NCBI GenBank assembly: GCA_041659285.1
Contig: JBAZYO010000023.1
Coordinates: 1-53,681, forward strand
From: Vicinamibacterales bacterium
Lineage (GTDB): Bacteria; Acidobacteriota; Vicinamibacteria; Vicinamibacterales; UBA2999
Length of the DNA: 53,681 bases
Direction of reading: 5' to 3'
Positions 8,204 to 16,114 of the stretch are shown here, piece by piece. A model generated the notes under the pieces. It was not told where the DNA came from and did not search any database. It worked only from the letters and a program-made list of their open reading frames with translations. Position 1 is the stretch's first letter, and each line of letters begins with the position of its first letter. A program made the position numbers and the translations under genes.

Positions 8204-9156
8204 AACAGCAGCGTGGCGACGTCGGCCGCGGCCAGCACGACGGGACCCGCCGCAATGCGCGGGTCGGCCTTGACGGCGCGCAGGATGGCGGGGAACGCCA
8301 CGCCCAGCAGGCACGCCACCACCATCGACAGCGCGATGGCCGCGAAGATCGCCGCCGCCACCGCCGTCTCGCCTCGCCACACGATGACGACGCCGCCGAC
8401 CACGCCGCCGCACGCGAGCGCGAGCAGGGTCGCGGTGCGGAACTCTTTCCAGAGCGCCGCCAGCAACCGCTTTGGCACGAGGGGGCCGTCAGTGAAGCTC
8501 TGCAAGGTGAGCGTCAGGGCCTGCATGCTCACGCTTTCTCCGAGGGCCAGCACGATCGGGATGAACAGGGCCAGCACCACGACGTTCCGGAGCAGCTGTT
8601 CGAACTGGCTCGCAATGAAGGCGGCGATCAGCCCGCCGCCGATGTTGCACAGCAGCCACGGAAACCGATCCTTGAAGGCATCCCAGGTGGATCGCTGCGC
8701 CGTGCCGTGCACGCCAATCAGCTGGAAGATATCGTCGTAGGTCTGCTTCGCGAGATCGATCACTTCGTCCGTGAACAGGCTCACGTCGACCACGCCCAGG
8801 AGCTGGCCCTTCGGGTCAACCACCGGGAAGGCCAGCAGCCGCCGCGTCGCGAAGTACTCGCTGGCAATCAGCACCGTCGCCCAATCCGGGATGGCGACGA
8901 CGTTCTCGGCCATGATCTCCGATACCTTCCGATCCGGCTCGGCCGTGAGCAACCGCCGCGTGTTCACCACGCCCACCAACCGCTGGTCGGCATCGACGAC
9001 GTAGAAGTAGTGGATCGAGGTGGCGGACCCCGCCGTCCGAATGGCCCGCAGCGTCTCATCGATGGTCTGGTCCGGCGACAGCACGACCTGCGGTGGCCGA
9101 GCCAGCGGGAGTATGGGCTCGTGCAATTGGGCGGCTGACAGCTGGACAGCAGGCAT
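8170..9156 (-). CDS. MgtE-like CBS-domain magnesium transporter, short form
   Basis: Probable Mg2+ channel/transporter of the MgtE (SLC41-like) family. Residues about 20-140 form a CBS pair (FYVVDADQRLVGVVNTRRLL and LAFPVVDPKGQLLGVVDVS). A five-helix membrane domain of about 160 residues follows, with the family pattern ALGESVSMQALTL and the terminal segment FYFGLGSRFLG. At 328 residues it lacks the N-terminal helical 'N domain' of MgtE (about 450 residues), which together with CBS senses Mg2+. Gating may therefore differ. The ATG at 9156 is preceded five bases upstream by TATTGT. It is divergent from the lipoprotein gene and overlaps the pseudouridine synthase gene end to end. Confidence 0.85.
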   Translation of the reverse strand: MPAVQLSAAQLHEPILPLARPPQVVLSPDQTIDETLRAIRTAGSATSIHYFYVVDADQRLVGVVNTRRLLTAEPDRKVSEIMAENVVAIPDWATVLIASEYFATRRLLAFPVVDPKGQLLGVVDVSLFTDEVIDLAKQTYDDIFQLIGVHGTAQRSTWDAFKDRFPWLLCNIGGGLIAAFIASQFEQLLRNVVVLALFIPIVLALGESVSMQALTLTLQSFTDGPLVPKRLLAALWKEFRTATLLALACGGVVGGVVIVWRGETAVAAAIFAAIALSMVVACLLGVAFPAILRAVKADPRIAAGPVVLAAADVATLLFYFGLGSRFLG

Positions 9157-9161
9157 GTCCT

Positions 9162-9167
9162 ACAATA
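9162..9167 (-). promoter_or_regulatory. -10-like box TATTGT, five bases before mgtE-like ATG
   Basis: Read on the minus strand, TATTGT is followed by AGGAC and ATG. The spacing would give an essentially leaderless mRNA. Confidence 0.35.
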
Positions 9168-9208
9168 TTCGGGATTTCCGGCCTGTTGCCGAACTGTGAA
9201 GAAATATA

Positions 9209-9237
9209 TTGAGTCCGGGAGGCCGGCCCGATAAATA
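9209..9237 (+). promoter_or_regulatory. Sigma70-like promoter of lipoprotein gene
   Basis: TTGAGT (9209-9214) and TAAATA (9232-9237) are 17 bases apart and stand out in an AT-rich patch. The start codon at 9251 follows GGAAACGAAT. Confidence 0.45.
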
Positions 9238-9250
9238 ATCGGAAACGAAT

Positions 9251-10153
9251 ATGACTTACAACACTCACTTGAAGGGCGCGGCACTGGCCGCGGTCTGTGC
9301 GGTCACTCTCGTCGCCTGCGAAGGTGGGATGCCTGCGCCCACGTCTCCGAGCGCGGTGGTTGGCTCCGGCGGCGCCGCGAATGCTGACGGCACCATCGTC
9401 AAGGCCACGACCCCGGCCGGCCTCGCTCCCACCGCCGACGCCACCGGCGTCAGCCTGACGCCGACCCTCGTCGCGCAGCCGGGCGTCGGGCGGTTCCAGA
9501 CGCGGTCGCTGGCGCATCGCTTCCAGATCAGCACGTCGGACACCTTCGACCCGATCACGCAGTCGGGCATCGGCGCCCTCGACAGCCAGGGCATCATGCG
9601 CTTCGTCGTGCCCACCGCGCTCACCACCGGGACCAAGTACTACTGGCGCCTCCGCGTCGAGGTCGATGACCAGCCCGGTTCGTGGTCGGCCACGCGGGCC
9701 TTCACCACCACCGGCACGGTGGCGCCGACCGTCCGCCCCGACGTCCCCGGCGAGAAGCGCACGCCGAACCCGGCGGCCGGCCAGCGCTTGCCGCTGCCCG
9801 ACATGCGCGGCGAGCTGGCGAAGTTCAACAACGCGAGCGAGTCTTGCCCGCGCGGCCTCAAGTACGTGAACAACCCGTGGCAGGACCGCGTGATCGACCA
9901 CTTCCGCACGTTCGACACGCGGTGGGGCTACAACGCCAAGCCGACCAAGACGGCCGCCGACAACAACGGCGTCGCGGTGGTGGCGGCCGGCGACGAGGCC
10001 GCCTACAACTACAGTTCGGATACCGACCAGGGCACGACGCAGGTCCACCTGGTTGACATGCTCGTGCAGCACTGCGGCACCCCCACGGTGGGCTGGCGCG
10101 TGTTCACGGGTGAAGAGCCCGGCCGCTGGACCGGCGCCGGCCGCTTCCAGTAG
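9251..10153 (+). CDS. Lipoprotein with fibronectin III-like region
   Basis: A 300-residue secreted lipoprotein of unknown function. The N-terminus has a signal peptide and a lipobox (AVTLVAC, Cys about residue 24), followed by a flexible Gly/Ala/Pro/Thr-rich linker. Residues about 65-155 resemble a fibronectin III-type beta sandwich (LAHRFQIST, TKYYWRLRVEVDD, GSWSATRAFTTTG), a pattern common in Acidobacteriota surface proteins. The last 110 residues (PDMRGELAKFNN, HFRTFDTRWGYNAKP) form a separate domain with two Cys that I do not recognise. It has its own promoter and a strong terminator, so it is monocistronic. Confidence 0.75.
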   Translation: MTYNTHLKGAALAAVCAVTLVACEGGMPAPTSPSAVVGSGGAANADGTIVKATTPAGLAPTADATGVSLTPTLVAQPGVGRFQTRSLAHRFQISTSDTFDPITQSGIGALDSQGIMRFVVPTALTTGTKYYWRLRVEVDDQPGSWSATRAFTTTGTVAPTVRPDVPGEKRTPNPAAGQRLPLPDMRGELAKFNNASESCPRGLKYVNNPWQDRVIDHFRTFDTRWGYNAKPTKTAADNNGVAVVAAGDEAAYNYSSDTDQGTTQVHLVDMLVQHCGTPTVGWRVFTGEEPGRWTGAGRFQ

Positions 10154-10198
10154 AACCGATCACTCAAGCGGTCGTTCGGTCGTTCGTCAATTCAAGAG

Positions 10199-10225
10199 GG
10201 GCAGGTCTTCGGGCCTGCCCTTTTT
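10199..10225 (+). terminator. Rho-independent terminator after lipoprotein gene
   Basis: GGGCAGG (10199-10205) pairs with CCTGCCC (10214-10220) across an 8-base loop, followed by five T. It lies 46 bases past the stop at 10153. Confidence 0.9.
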
Positions 10226-10229
10226 CTTT

Positions 10230-11057
10230 CTACACGAAGAAGTCCGGCATCAAGTCCTCGTCGCGGACGTCCGCGCCGCGGTAGCGCGACAGGTCGGTCA
10301 CACCCGCACCGCGCAGCACCTCTTCATCGATCAGGAACTGGCCGGTGAGCGCGCGGCTGGGCTGCGTGAGCACCCAGTGCGCCGCGTCGGCCATGATCTG
10401 CGGCGAGCGCGCGTGCTTGCGCGCCGCCTGCCCGGCGATCAGGCGGATTGCCTCGGTGTCGATGGTGGTCCTGGGCCAGAGCGCGTTCACGGCAATGCCC
10501 TGCGCGCGGAACTCCTCGGCCATGCCGAGCACGCACAGCGTCATGCCGTACTTCGCCATGGTGTAGGCCACGTGCGGGGCGAACCACTTGGCCTGCAGCG
10601 TGGACTGCAGCGGCGGCGCGAGGTTGAGCACGTGCGGGTTCGACGATTTCGCCAGGTGCGGCAGCGCCTTTTGCGTGCACATGAACGTGCCACGGGTGTT
10701 GACCTGGTGCATCAGGTCGAAGCGCTTCATCGGCGTGTCGAGCGTGGCCGTGAGGCTGATGGCCGAGGCGTTGTTCACCAGGATGTCGATGCCGCCGAAT
10801 CGCTCGACGGCCGCCGCGATCGCGGCCTCCACCTGCGCCTCGTCGCGGATGTCCACCGCCACCGCCAGGGCGTGGCCGCCGGCCCGCTCCACATCCGCGG
10901 CGGCGGTGTGGATCGTTCCCGGCAACTTCGGATGCGGCGCCGTCGTCTTGGCGGCAATCACGACGTTGGCGCCGTCGGCGGCGGCGCGGAGGGCAATGGC
11001 GTGGCCAATGCCGCGGGAGGCGCCGGTGATGAAGAGCGTGCGGTTGCGTAAGGTCAT
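10230..11057 (-). CDS. HSDL2-like short-chain dehydrogenase/reductase
   Basis: NAD(P)-dependent oxidoreductase of the SDR superfamily, closest in pattern to hydroxysteroid dehydrogenase-like 2. Seen: the Rossmann motif TGASRGIG, NNAS, the catalytic pair YTMAK, and the family signatures YGMTLCVLGMAEEFR and ALWPRTTIDTEA. At the position where the family usually shows SPPL (catalytic Ser), this protein reads NLAPPL, so the Ser appears replaced by Ala. The start chosen is ATG 11057 (MTLRNRTLF), because a TAGAAT box ends ten bases before it; an ATG four codons earlier overlaps that box. The substrate is unknown. It is divergent from the M20 amidohydrolase gene. Confidence 0.85.
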   Translation of the reverse strand: MTLRNRTLFITGASRGIGHAIALRAAADGANVVIAAKTTAPHPKLPGTIHTAAADVERAGGHALAVAVDIRDEAQVEAAIAAAVERFGGIDILVNNASAISLTATLDTPMKRFDLMHQVNTRGTFMCTQKALPHLAKSSNPHVLNLAPPLQSTLQAKWFAPHVAYTMAKYGMTLCVLGMAEEFRAQGIAVNALWPRTTIDTEAIRLIAGQAARKHARSPQIMADAAHWVLTQPSRALTGQFLIDEEVLRGAGVTDLSRYRGADVRDEDLMPDFFV

Positions 11058-11067
11058 GGCTGGGCTC

Positions 11068-11073
11068 ATTCTA
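11068..11073 (-). promoter_or_regulatory. -10-like box TAGAAT before SDR gene
   Basis: On the minus strand TAGAAT is followed by ten bases and ATG 11057. The box overlaps the alternative upstream ATG 11069, which argues for the downstream start. Confidence 0.35.
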
Positions 11074-11086
11074 GCGGCCCTTTCGT

Positions 11087-11092
11087 TATACT
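11087..11092 (+). promoter_or_regulatory. -10-like box TATACT before amidohydrolase gene
   Basis: TATACT is followed by nine bases and ATG 11102. The spacing suggests a leaderless or near-leaderless transcript. Confidence 0.45.
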
Positions 11093-11101
11093 CTCGCCGT
11101 C

Positions 11102-12334
11102 ATGAGCGCACGAGACGTCATCGCCAACCTTCGCGAACTGGCCGCCCTCACCTCCACGCCCGCCGGCGCGCAGCGCCTCGCGTGGGGGCCGGTGTGGCGG
11201 GAGGCCAGGCAGTGGTTCAACGGCAAGCTGGCCACGCTCGGCATCGAGCCGGAAATCGACGCCGCCGGCAACAGCTGGGCGACGCTGAAGGGCGCGAGCG
11301 ACCGCACCGTGATCGTCGGCAGCCACCTGGATTCGGTGCCCAACGGCGGCTGGCTCGACGGCGCGCTCGGGGTGATGACCGGGTTCGAGGCGCTGCGGAT
11401 GTTCAAGGACCAGCGGCCGCCGGTCACCCTCAAGGTGGTGGACTGGGCCGACGAAGAAGGCGCGCGCTTCGGACGCAGCCTGCTGGGATCATCGGCGGCA
11501 AGCGGCAGCCTGACGGTCAGCGAGGTCGAGCACCTGGTGGACAAGACCGGCACGCGGCTGGCTGACGCGCTGCGCGAGAACGGCGTCGAGCTGACGCGGA
11601 TGCACGAGTCGCGGGCCTACCTGAAGGCGATTGACGCCAAGGCGTACCTGGAGCTGCACATCGAACAAGGCCCGGTGCTCGAGGCCTTGAACAGGCCCAC
11701 GGGCGTGGTGCTCGGCACCTTCGGCGTCGAGCGGCACCTGCTGCGGTTCACAGGCCAGGCGGCGCATTCGGGCTCCACACCGATCCCGATGCGGCGGGAT
11801 GCGTTCCTGGCGGCGGCCGAAAGCGCGCTGGCGTTCCGTGAGATTGCGACGCGACACACCACGCCGGAGGCGCGGGTGGTGTGCACGGTGGGCACCGTCA
11901 AGGTGGAACCGGGCATTGTCACCGCCGTACCCGGCGTGTGCGAGATCTCGCTGGATCAACGCGCGCTCGACGCCCCGGTGCTGGCGCGGATGCTGGCCGA
12001 GGCGCGGGACGCGGCGGCGCAGGCCGCGACGCGCAACAACGTCAGCGTGGACTGGAAAGCCGTGTGGCGCATTGAGCCGCGACCGTTCGATCCGCGGTTG
12101 ATTCAGCTCTGCACCGAGGCCGTGCGAGAGGTGACCGGCGACGCGCCCCAACTGCCGTCGGGGCCGCTGCACGACGCCGCCGAGATGGTGCCGCACATGC
12201 CGGTGGTGATGATGTTCGCCTACTCGTCGAACGGCCTGTCGCACTGCCGGGAAGAGGACACCCCGGAGCCGCACCTGGAGAAGACGATTGCGGCGTTCCT
12301 GCGGCTGGTTGAAAAGACGGTTGCCAGCGCCTGA
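11102..12334 (+). CDS. M20 hydantoinase/carbamoylase-family amidohydrolase
   Basis: Zn-dependent amidase of the M20 subfamily that includes N-carbamoyl-L-amino acid hydrolase, beta-ureidopropionase and allantoate amidohydrolase. The 410-residue protein has the family length. Metal ligands seen in order: His in GSHLDSVPNGG, Asp in GWLDGALGV, the Glu pair in DEEGARFG, His in ELHIEQGP, and a C-terminal His in LSHCREED. The lid/dimerisation domain includes GQAAHSGSTPIPMRRDA. No hydantoinase, ureidase or allantoinase gene is adjacent, so the substrate is open. It appears monocistronic. Confidence 0.9.
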   Translation: MSARDVIANLRELAALTSTPAGAQRLAWGPVWREARQWFNGKLATLGIEPEIDAAGNSWATLKGASDRTVIVGSHLDSVPNGGWLDGALGVMTGFEALRMFKDQRPPVTLKVVDWADEEGARFGRSLLGSSAASGSLTVSEVEHLVDKTGTRLADALRENGVELTRMHESRAYLKAIDAKAYLELHIEQGPVLEALNRPTGVVLGTFGVERHLLRFTGQAAHSGSTPIPMRRDAFLAAAESALAFREIATRHTTPEARVVCTVGTVKVEPGIVTAVPGVCEISLDQRALDAPVLARMLAEARDAAAQAATRNNVSVDWKAVWRIEPRPFDPRLIQLCTEAVREVTGDAPQLPSGPLHDAAEMVPHMPVVMMFAYSSNGLSHCREEDTPEPHLEKTIAAFLRLVEKTVASA

Positions 12335-12342
12335 TCTTCTTT

Positions 12343-12358
12343 TGTCCGCAGATTACGA
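12343..12358. repeat. Fragment of CCGCAGATTACG repeat
   Basis: A short stretch reading TCCGCAGATTACGACA matches one arm of the repeat at 41881-42012. It lies between the amidohydrolase stop and the terminator. Confidence 0.4.
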
Positions 12359-12383
12359 CATCCAGCCATCCACCAAAAGCAAA

Positions 12384-12415
12384 ACGCCCGGCCCCCTTTT
12401 TCGGGAACCGGGCGT
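12384..12415 (-). terminator. Rho-independent terminator of zinc-ribbon gene
   Basis: ACGCCCGG (12384-12391) pairs with CCGGGCGT (12408-12415). On the minus strand the hairpin is followed by TTTGCTTTTGG, placing it just after the stop at 12441. Confidence 0.8.
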
Positions 12416-12440
12416 CAGCGGAATCGTGGCGCTACGGAAG

Positions 12441-12752
12441 TTATTCTACGTAGCTGTAACCGCAGTTCTCGCACACCCACATGCGGCCCTGCTTATACAT
12501 GTTGTAGGCGCACTGCGGGCAGACCCGGTATTCGCGGCCCTCGGCGTCCACCAGCTTCTTCTCGCCGTCCTTCTTGTCGTCGTCCGCGAACGGATCCTTG
12601 GGCTCGTCCTTCTTCTTCTCGTCTTCGGGCTTCTGCGGCGCCTGCTGCGCGAGCGCAGGAAGCACGGACACACCGATGGCGGCCGCAAACATCGCGGAGC
12701 CGCGCAGGAAGCTGCGGCGATCGAGGCCCGAACCGTTCAGATTATCGAACAT
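12441..12752 (-). CDS. Tat-exported small zinc-ribbon protein
   Basis: Predicted 103-residue protein. It starts at ATG 12752 (MFDNLNG) and shows a twin-arginine signal (DRRSFLRG) followed by a hydrophobic stretch and an ALAQQ cleavage site. A very acidic/basic linker (EDEKKKDEPKD, DDDKKDGEKK) leads to a C-terminal zinc-ribbon or rubredoxin-like knuckle pair, CPQC...CENC, in the last 30 residues. Tat export implies that the metal site is filled or folded before secretion. The frame is open further upstream but those residues derive from leader DNA with a hairpin. Function unknown. It has its own terminator and a likely -10 (TTATACT) about 65 bases upstream. Confidence 0.8.
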   Translation of the reverse strand: MFDNLNGSGLDRRSFLRGSAMFAAAIGVSVLPALAQQAPQKPEDEKKKDEPKDPFADDDKKDGEKKLVDAEGREYRVCPQCAYNMYKQGRMWVCENCGYSYVE

Positions 12753-12791
12753 GGACGCTGGTCTCCCTGAAGTCGTATTGCCTACGGCCAT

Positions 12792-12805
12792 CGGGCTAAA
12801 GCCCG
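12792..12805. repeat. Small hairpin CGGGCT-AA-AGCCCG
   Basis: A perfect 6-bp stem in the 5' leader of the zinc-ribbon gene. It is related in form to the GTCCGGCT/AGCCGGAC hairpins at 16946 and 35965. Confidence 0.55.
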
Positions 12806-12830
12806 GACTTTCAACAGTATAACGCGACAG

Positions 12831-12880
12831 AAAAAAACCGGGTGAGGACATGACGGCTTACCGACATTGCCCCACCCGGT
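12831..12880 (-). terminator. Terminator downstream of sdh operon
   Basis: ACCGGGTG (12837-12844) pairs with CACCCGGT (12873-12880). On the minus strand the hairpin ends in a run of seven T. The loop is about 28 bases, longer than usual. It lies about 90 bases past the last gene of the sdh operon. Confidence 0.6.
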
Positions 12881-12917
12881 GCTTCCCCTCTGTCGTTGTG
12901 ACGAGAGAATACGAAAT

Positions 12918-12958
12918 TCCCATCCAAACGGTTGTAATCATTTGTCTTTCGGATGGGA
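12918..12958 (-). other. Hairpin after last gene of sdh operon
   Basis: TCCCATCC (12918-12925) pairs with GGATGGGA (12951-12958). It lies just after the TPR gene and has no T tract, so it may protect the mRNA 3' end rather than terminate transcription. Confidence 0.4.
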
Positions 12959-12972
12959 CGTGTGCTGTGCGC

Positions 12973-13476
12973 CTATTCCAGCATCACCGGCGCGGTGCGT
13001 TCCTCGTCGGTGTTCATCAACTCCGGATGCCGCTGGAACAACCGCGCGCACGCATTCCACCGCAACACCGCGTCGTCGTTGTCGGCCGGCTTCACCGCCT
13101 CGGCGCGCTCGAAGGATTTCATCGCTTCGCGCAGCCAGTCGCCCGCCGGCAACGCCCGGCCCGGACTGCCCTTGCCCAGCAGCGCCCGCGCCCGCCGCTC
13201 GGCCACCAGGCCGCCGAAGTAGGCGCGCTCGTACTCCGACGGCAGCTTCGCCACCAGGTCCCGCGCCCGGCTCACGGCCTTGCCGTCCTGGTGCGGGAAC
13301 GAGTCAGTGAGGGCGAGGATCAGCATCCGCACCGCCTCGACGTTGGTCGGGTCGGCGTGGAGCACGTCTTCGCAAATGCTTTGGGCCTCGTCCGGCTCGT
13401 TGAGCAGGCGATACCGTTCGGCCTTCGCCAGCGCCGACGGAATGGCGGACGTCGATAACCGTTTGAACTCGAACAT
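12973..13476 (-). CDS. TPR-like protein at end of sdh operon
   Basis: A 167-residue soluble, helical protein. It begins MFEFKRLSTSAIPSAL and contains tetratricopeptide-like segments (RYRLLNEPDEAQSICEDVLH, then ADPTNVEAVRML; later MKSFERAEAVKPADNDDAVL). No signal peptide or catalytic motif is visible. Its ATG lies four bases after the sdhB stop, so it is translated from the sdh mRNA. The position suggests a role linked to succinate dehydrogenase, perhaps assembly, but this is inference. The short hairpins and the terminator follow. Confidence 0.8.
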   Translation of the reverse strand: MFEFKRLSTSAIPSALAKAERYRLLNEPDEAQSICEDVLHADPTNVEAVRMLILALTDSFPHQDGKAVSRARDLVAKLPSEYERAYFGGLVAERRARALLGKGSPGRALPAGDWLREAMKSFERAEAVKPADNDDAVLRWNACARLFQRHPELMNTDEERTAPVMLE

Positions 13477-13480
13477 GGCC

Positions 13481-14227
13481 TTACCCCGTGATCATTCGCA
13501 GTAACCGCGTCACCGGATCGTAGAACCGATCCACCACGCGCTCCTTGAGCGGGATGATGGCGTTGTCGGTGATGTGGATGTGCTCCGGGCACACCTTGGT
13601 GCAGCACTTGGTGATGTTGCAGTAGCCGATGTTGTTCTTGTCCTTGAGGTCACCCAGCCGGTCGTCGGTGTCGAGCGGGTGCATCTCCAGCGCCGCGGAG
13701 TAGACCAAGAACCGCGGGCCGATGAACTCCTCGTGCTTGTCGTGGTCGCGCAGCACGTGGCAGACGTCCTGGCACAGGAAGCACTCGATGCACTTGCGGA
13801 ACTCCTGCACGCGGTCGATGTCGCGCTGCGCCATGCGCCAGGTGCCGTCCGGGGCGTCGGCCTGTCGGGGCTTGAACTTCTTCAGCCCCTTCTTCACCCG
13901 GAAGTTCCACGACACGTCGGTGACCAGGTCCTTGATCAGGGGGAACGTGCGCATCGGCTCGACGGTCACCGGCTGGTCCAGGTTGATCGAGTTGAGGCGG
14001 CTCATGCACATCAGGCGCGGCTTGCCGTTGATTTCCGCCGAGCACGACCCGCACTTGCCGGCCTTGCAGTTCCAGCGGCAGGCCAGGTCGGGGGCCTGCT
14101 CCGCCTGGATCTTATGGACCGCGTCGAGCACGACCATGCCTTCGGAGATCTCGGTCGTGTAGTCGGTGAACGCGCCGGAGCCGCCGCCGGGCTCGCTTCG
14201 CCAAATCCGAAAGGTGGCCTGGCTCAC
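13481..14227 (-). CDS. sdhB: Succinate dehydrogenase iron-sulfur subunit
   Basis: Electron-transfer subunit of complex II, passing electrons from SdhA to the quinone site. The 248-residue protein carries the plant-type [2Fe-2S] ligands (CRWNCKAGKCGSC with a distal Cys in LMC). It also has two ferredoxin-type clusters: CIECFLCQDVC, and CNITKCC...KVCPEH for the second. The start is GTG 14227, overlapping the sdhA stop as GTGA. The open frame continues upstream into sdhA in another frame, but the Sdh/Frd fold begins at SQATFRIWR. It lies between sdhA and the TPR gene. Confidence 0.94.
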   Translation of the reverse strand: MSQATFRIWRSEPGGGSGAFTDYTTEISEGMVVLDAVHKIQAEQAPDLACRWNCKAGKCGSCSAEINGKPRLMCMSRLNSINLDQPVTVEPMRTFPLIKDLVTDVSWNFRVKKGLKKFKPRQADAPDGTWRMAQRDIDRVQEFRKCIECFLCQDVCHVLRDHDKHEEFIGPRFLVYSAALEMHPLDTDDRLGDLKDKNNIGYCNITKCCTKVCPEHIHITDNAIIPLKERVVDRFYDPVTRLLRMITG

Positions 14228-16041
14228 TGCTTCTGCTCCTCGATGACCTGCTTGAGCTCCGCCGGCATGTCCGCGATCGGGATGCGCGCGACCTGCATCG
14301 AGCCGTCCGCCGACCGCTTGGTCGAGATGTTGAAGGTGCCGAACTCCGCGACCTTGTCCGGGTAGTCTTCGCGGAAGTGGCCGCCGCGGCTTTCTTTGCG
14401 CTCGATCGCCGAGCGCGCGATGGCCTCGGAAACATCCAGCAGGTTCCGCAAGTCGATGCAGGTGTGCCAGCCGGAGTTGTACTCGCGGTGACCGTCGATG
14501 CCGGCCCGCGAGGCCCGCTCGTTGAAGCCGGCCAGCTTCTGCACGGCCTCTTGCATCTCCGCTTCGTTGCGGACAATGCCAACCAGGGCCTGCATGGCCT
14601 CCTGCAGATCCTGTTGCACCTTGTACGGGTTCTCGCCGGCGGCGCCGCGCTCGAACGGCGCCAGCGACGCCTTCATCGCTTTCTCCACCGCCCCATCGTC
14701 CACCTTCGGCGCCGAGCCCTTGCGGGCGTGCTGCGCGGCGTACTCGCCCGCCCGCTTGCCGAACACGATCAGGTCCGACAGCGAGTTGCCGCCGAGACGG
14801 TTGGCGCCGTTGATGCCGGCCGCGCACTCCCCCGCAGCGAACAGGCCGGGGATGGTGGACTCCTGCGAGTCCCCATCCACCTTGATCCCGCCCATGATGT
14901 AGTGCGTCGTCGGGCCGATCTCCATCGGCTCCTTGGTGATGTCGAGGTCGGCCAGCTCCTTGAACTGGTGGTACATGCTCGGGAGCTTGCGCTTGATGTG
15001 CTCCTCGGCGTTGGGGATCCGCTCCTTGATCCAGGCGATGTCGAGGAACACGCCGCCGTGGGGTGAGCCGCGGCCGGCCTTCACCTCGCGGTTGATGCAG
15101 CGGGCCACGTGGTCGCGGGTCAGCAGCTCCGGCGGCCGCCGGGCGGTCTTGTCCTGCATCACGTAGCGCCAGCCTTCTTCCGGATCCGACGCCGTCTGCG
15201 GTTTGTAGTTGTCGGGGATGTCGTCGAACATGAAGCGGCGGCCTTCGCTGTTGCGCAGCACGCCGCCTTCGCCGCGGACGCCCTCGGTGACCAGCAGGCC
15301 GCGAACGCTCGGCGGCCAGACCATGCCGGTGGGATGGAACTGCACGAACTCCATGTCGATCAGCTGGGCGCCGGCGCGATACGCCAGTGCGTGACCGTCG
15401 CCGGTGCCTTCCCAACTGTTGCTGGTGATCTTGTAAGCGCGGCCGATGCCGCCGGTCGCCAGCACAATGGCCTTGGCGCTGAAGACGTGGAAGCGCCCGC
15501 GCTCGCGGTCGTAGGCGAGCACGCCGGCGGCGCGTCCGTTGTCGAGGATCAGCTCGATCACCGTGTGCTCCATGTGCACGGTGACGCCGAGGTAGGTGGT
15601 GTGATCCTGCAGCGTGCGGATCAACTCGAGGCCGGTGCGATCGCCGACGTGGGCGAGGCGCGGATAGCGGTGGCCGCCGAAGTTGCGCTGGAGGATCTTG
15701 CCGTCGGGCGTGCGGTCGAACACCGCGCCCCAGGCTTCGAGCTCGCGAACGCGGTCCGGCGCCTCCTTGGCGTGGAGTTCCGCCATGCGCCAGTTGTTCA
15801 CGTACTGGCCGCCGCGCATGGTGTCGGCGAAATGGACCATCCAGTTGTCGCGGTCATCGACGTTGGCCATGGCCGCGGCCATGCCGCCTTCGGCCATCAC
15901 CGTGTGCGCCTTGCCGAGCAGCGACTTGCAGATCAGCCCGACCGAGACGCCGGCGTTGGCGGCTTCGATGGCCGCGCGCAGTCCCGCGCCGCCCGCCCCA
16001 ATCACCAGGACGTCGTAGGAGTAAGTGGCGTGCGCCGCCAT
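14224..16041 (-). CDS. sdhA: Succinate dehydrogenase flavoprotein subunit
   Basis: Catalytic subunit of complex II, oxidising succinate to fumarate. The 605-residue protein has the N-terminal FAD motif GAGGAGLRAA and the segment GKAHTVMAEGG with His46, which carries covalent FAD in this family. Further motifs are FVQFHPTG, the catalytic region RGEGGVLRNSEGRRF, HYIMGGI and GANRLGGNSL. The order sdhC-sdhA-sdhB with GTGA coupling marks a single operon. Membrane anchor type and Fe-S motifs resemble the single-anchor complex II/fumarate reductase group rather than the SdhC+SdhD enterobacterial form. Direction in vivo (oxidation or fumarate reduction) is not decided by sequence. Confidence 0.95.
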   Translation of the reverse strand: MAAHATYSYDVLVIGAGGAGLRAAIEAANAGVSVGLICKSLLGKAHTVMAEGGMAAAMANVDDRDNWMVHFADTMRGGQYVNNWRMAELHAKEAPDRVRELEAWGAVFDRTPDGKILQRNFGGHRYPRLAHVGDRTGLELIRTLQDHTTYLGVTVHMEHTVIELILDNGRAAGVLAYDRERGRFHVFSAKAIVLATGGIGRAYKITSNSWEGTGDGHALAYRAGAQLIDMEFVQFHPTGMVWPPSVRGLLVTEGVRGEGGVLRNSEGRRFMFDDIPDNYKPQTASDPEEGWRYVMQDKTARRPPELLTRDHVARCINREVKAGRGSPHGGVFLDIAWIKERIPNAEEHIKRKLPSMYHQFKELADLDITKEPMEIGPTTHYIMGGIKVDGDSQESTIPGLFAAGECAAGINGANRLGGNSLSDLIVFGKRAGEYAAQHARKGSAPKVDDGAVEKAMKASLAPFERGAAGENPYKVQQDLQEAMQALVGIVRNEAEMQEAVQKLAGFNERASRAGIDGHREYNSGWHTCIDLRNLLDVSEAIARSAIERKESRGGHFREDYPDKVAEFGTFNISTKRSADGSMQVARIPIADMPAELKQVIEEQKQ

Positions 16042-16114
16042 TACAGGGACCTCACACTAAGGACCGCGGTCGCGACAACGGAACGGCCGCACCGGGATGC
16101 GTTGAGTCGCACCA

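Noticed and set aside
13481..15415. A 644-codon frame that could be read as an SdhB with a long N-terminal fusion
   Set aside because: The first part is an out-of-frame reading of sdhA; real SdhB sequence begins at GTG 14227.
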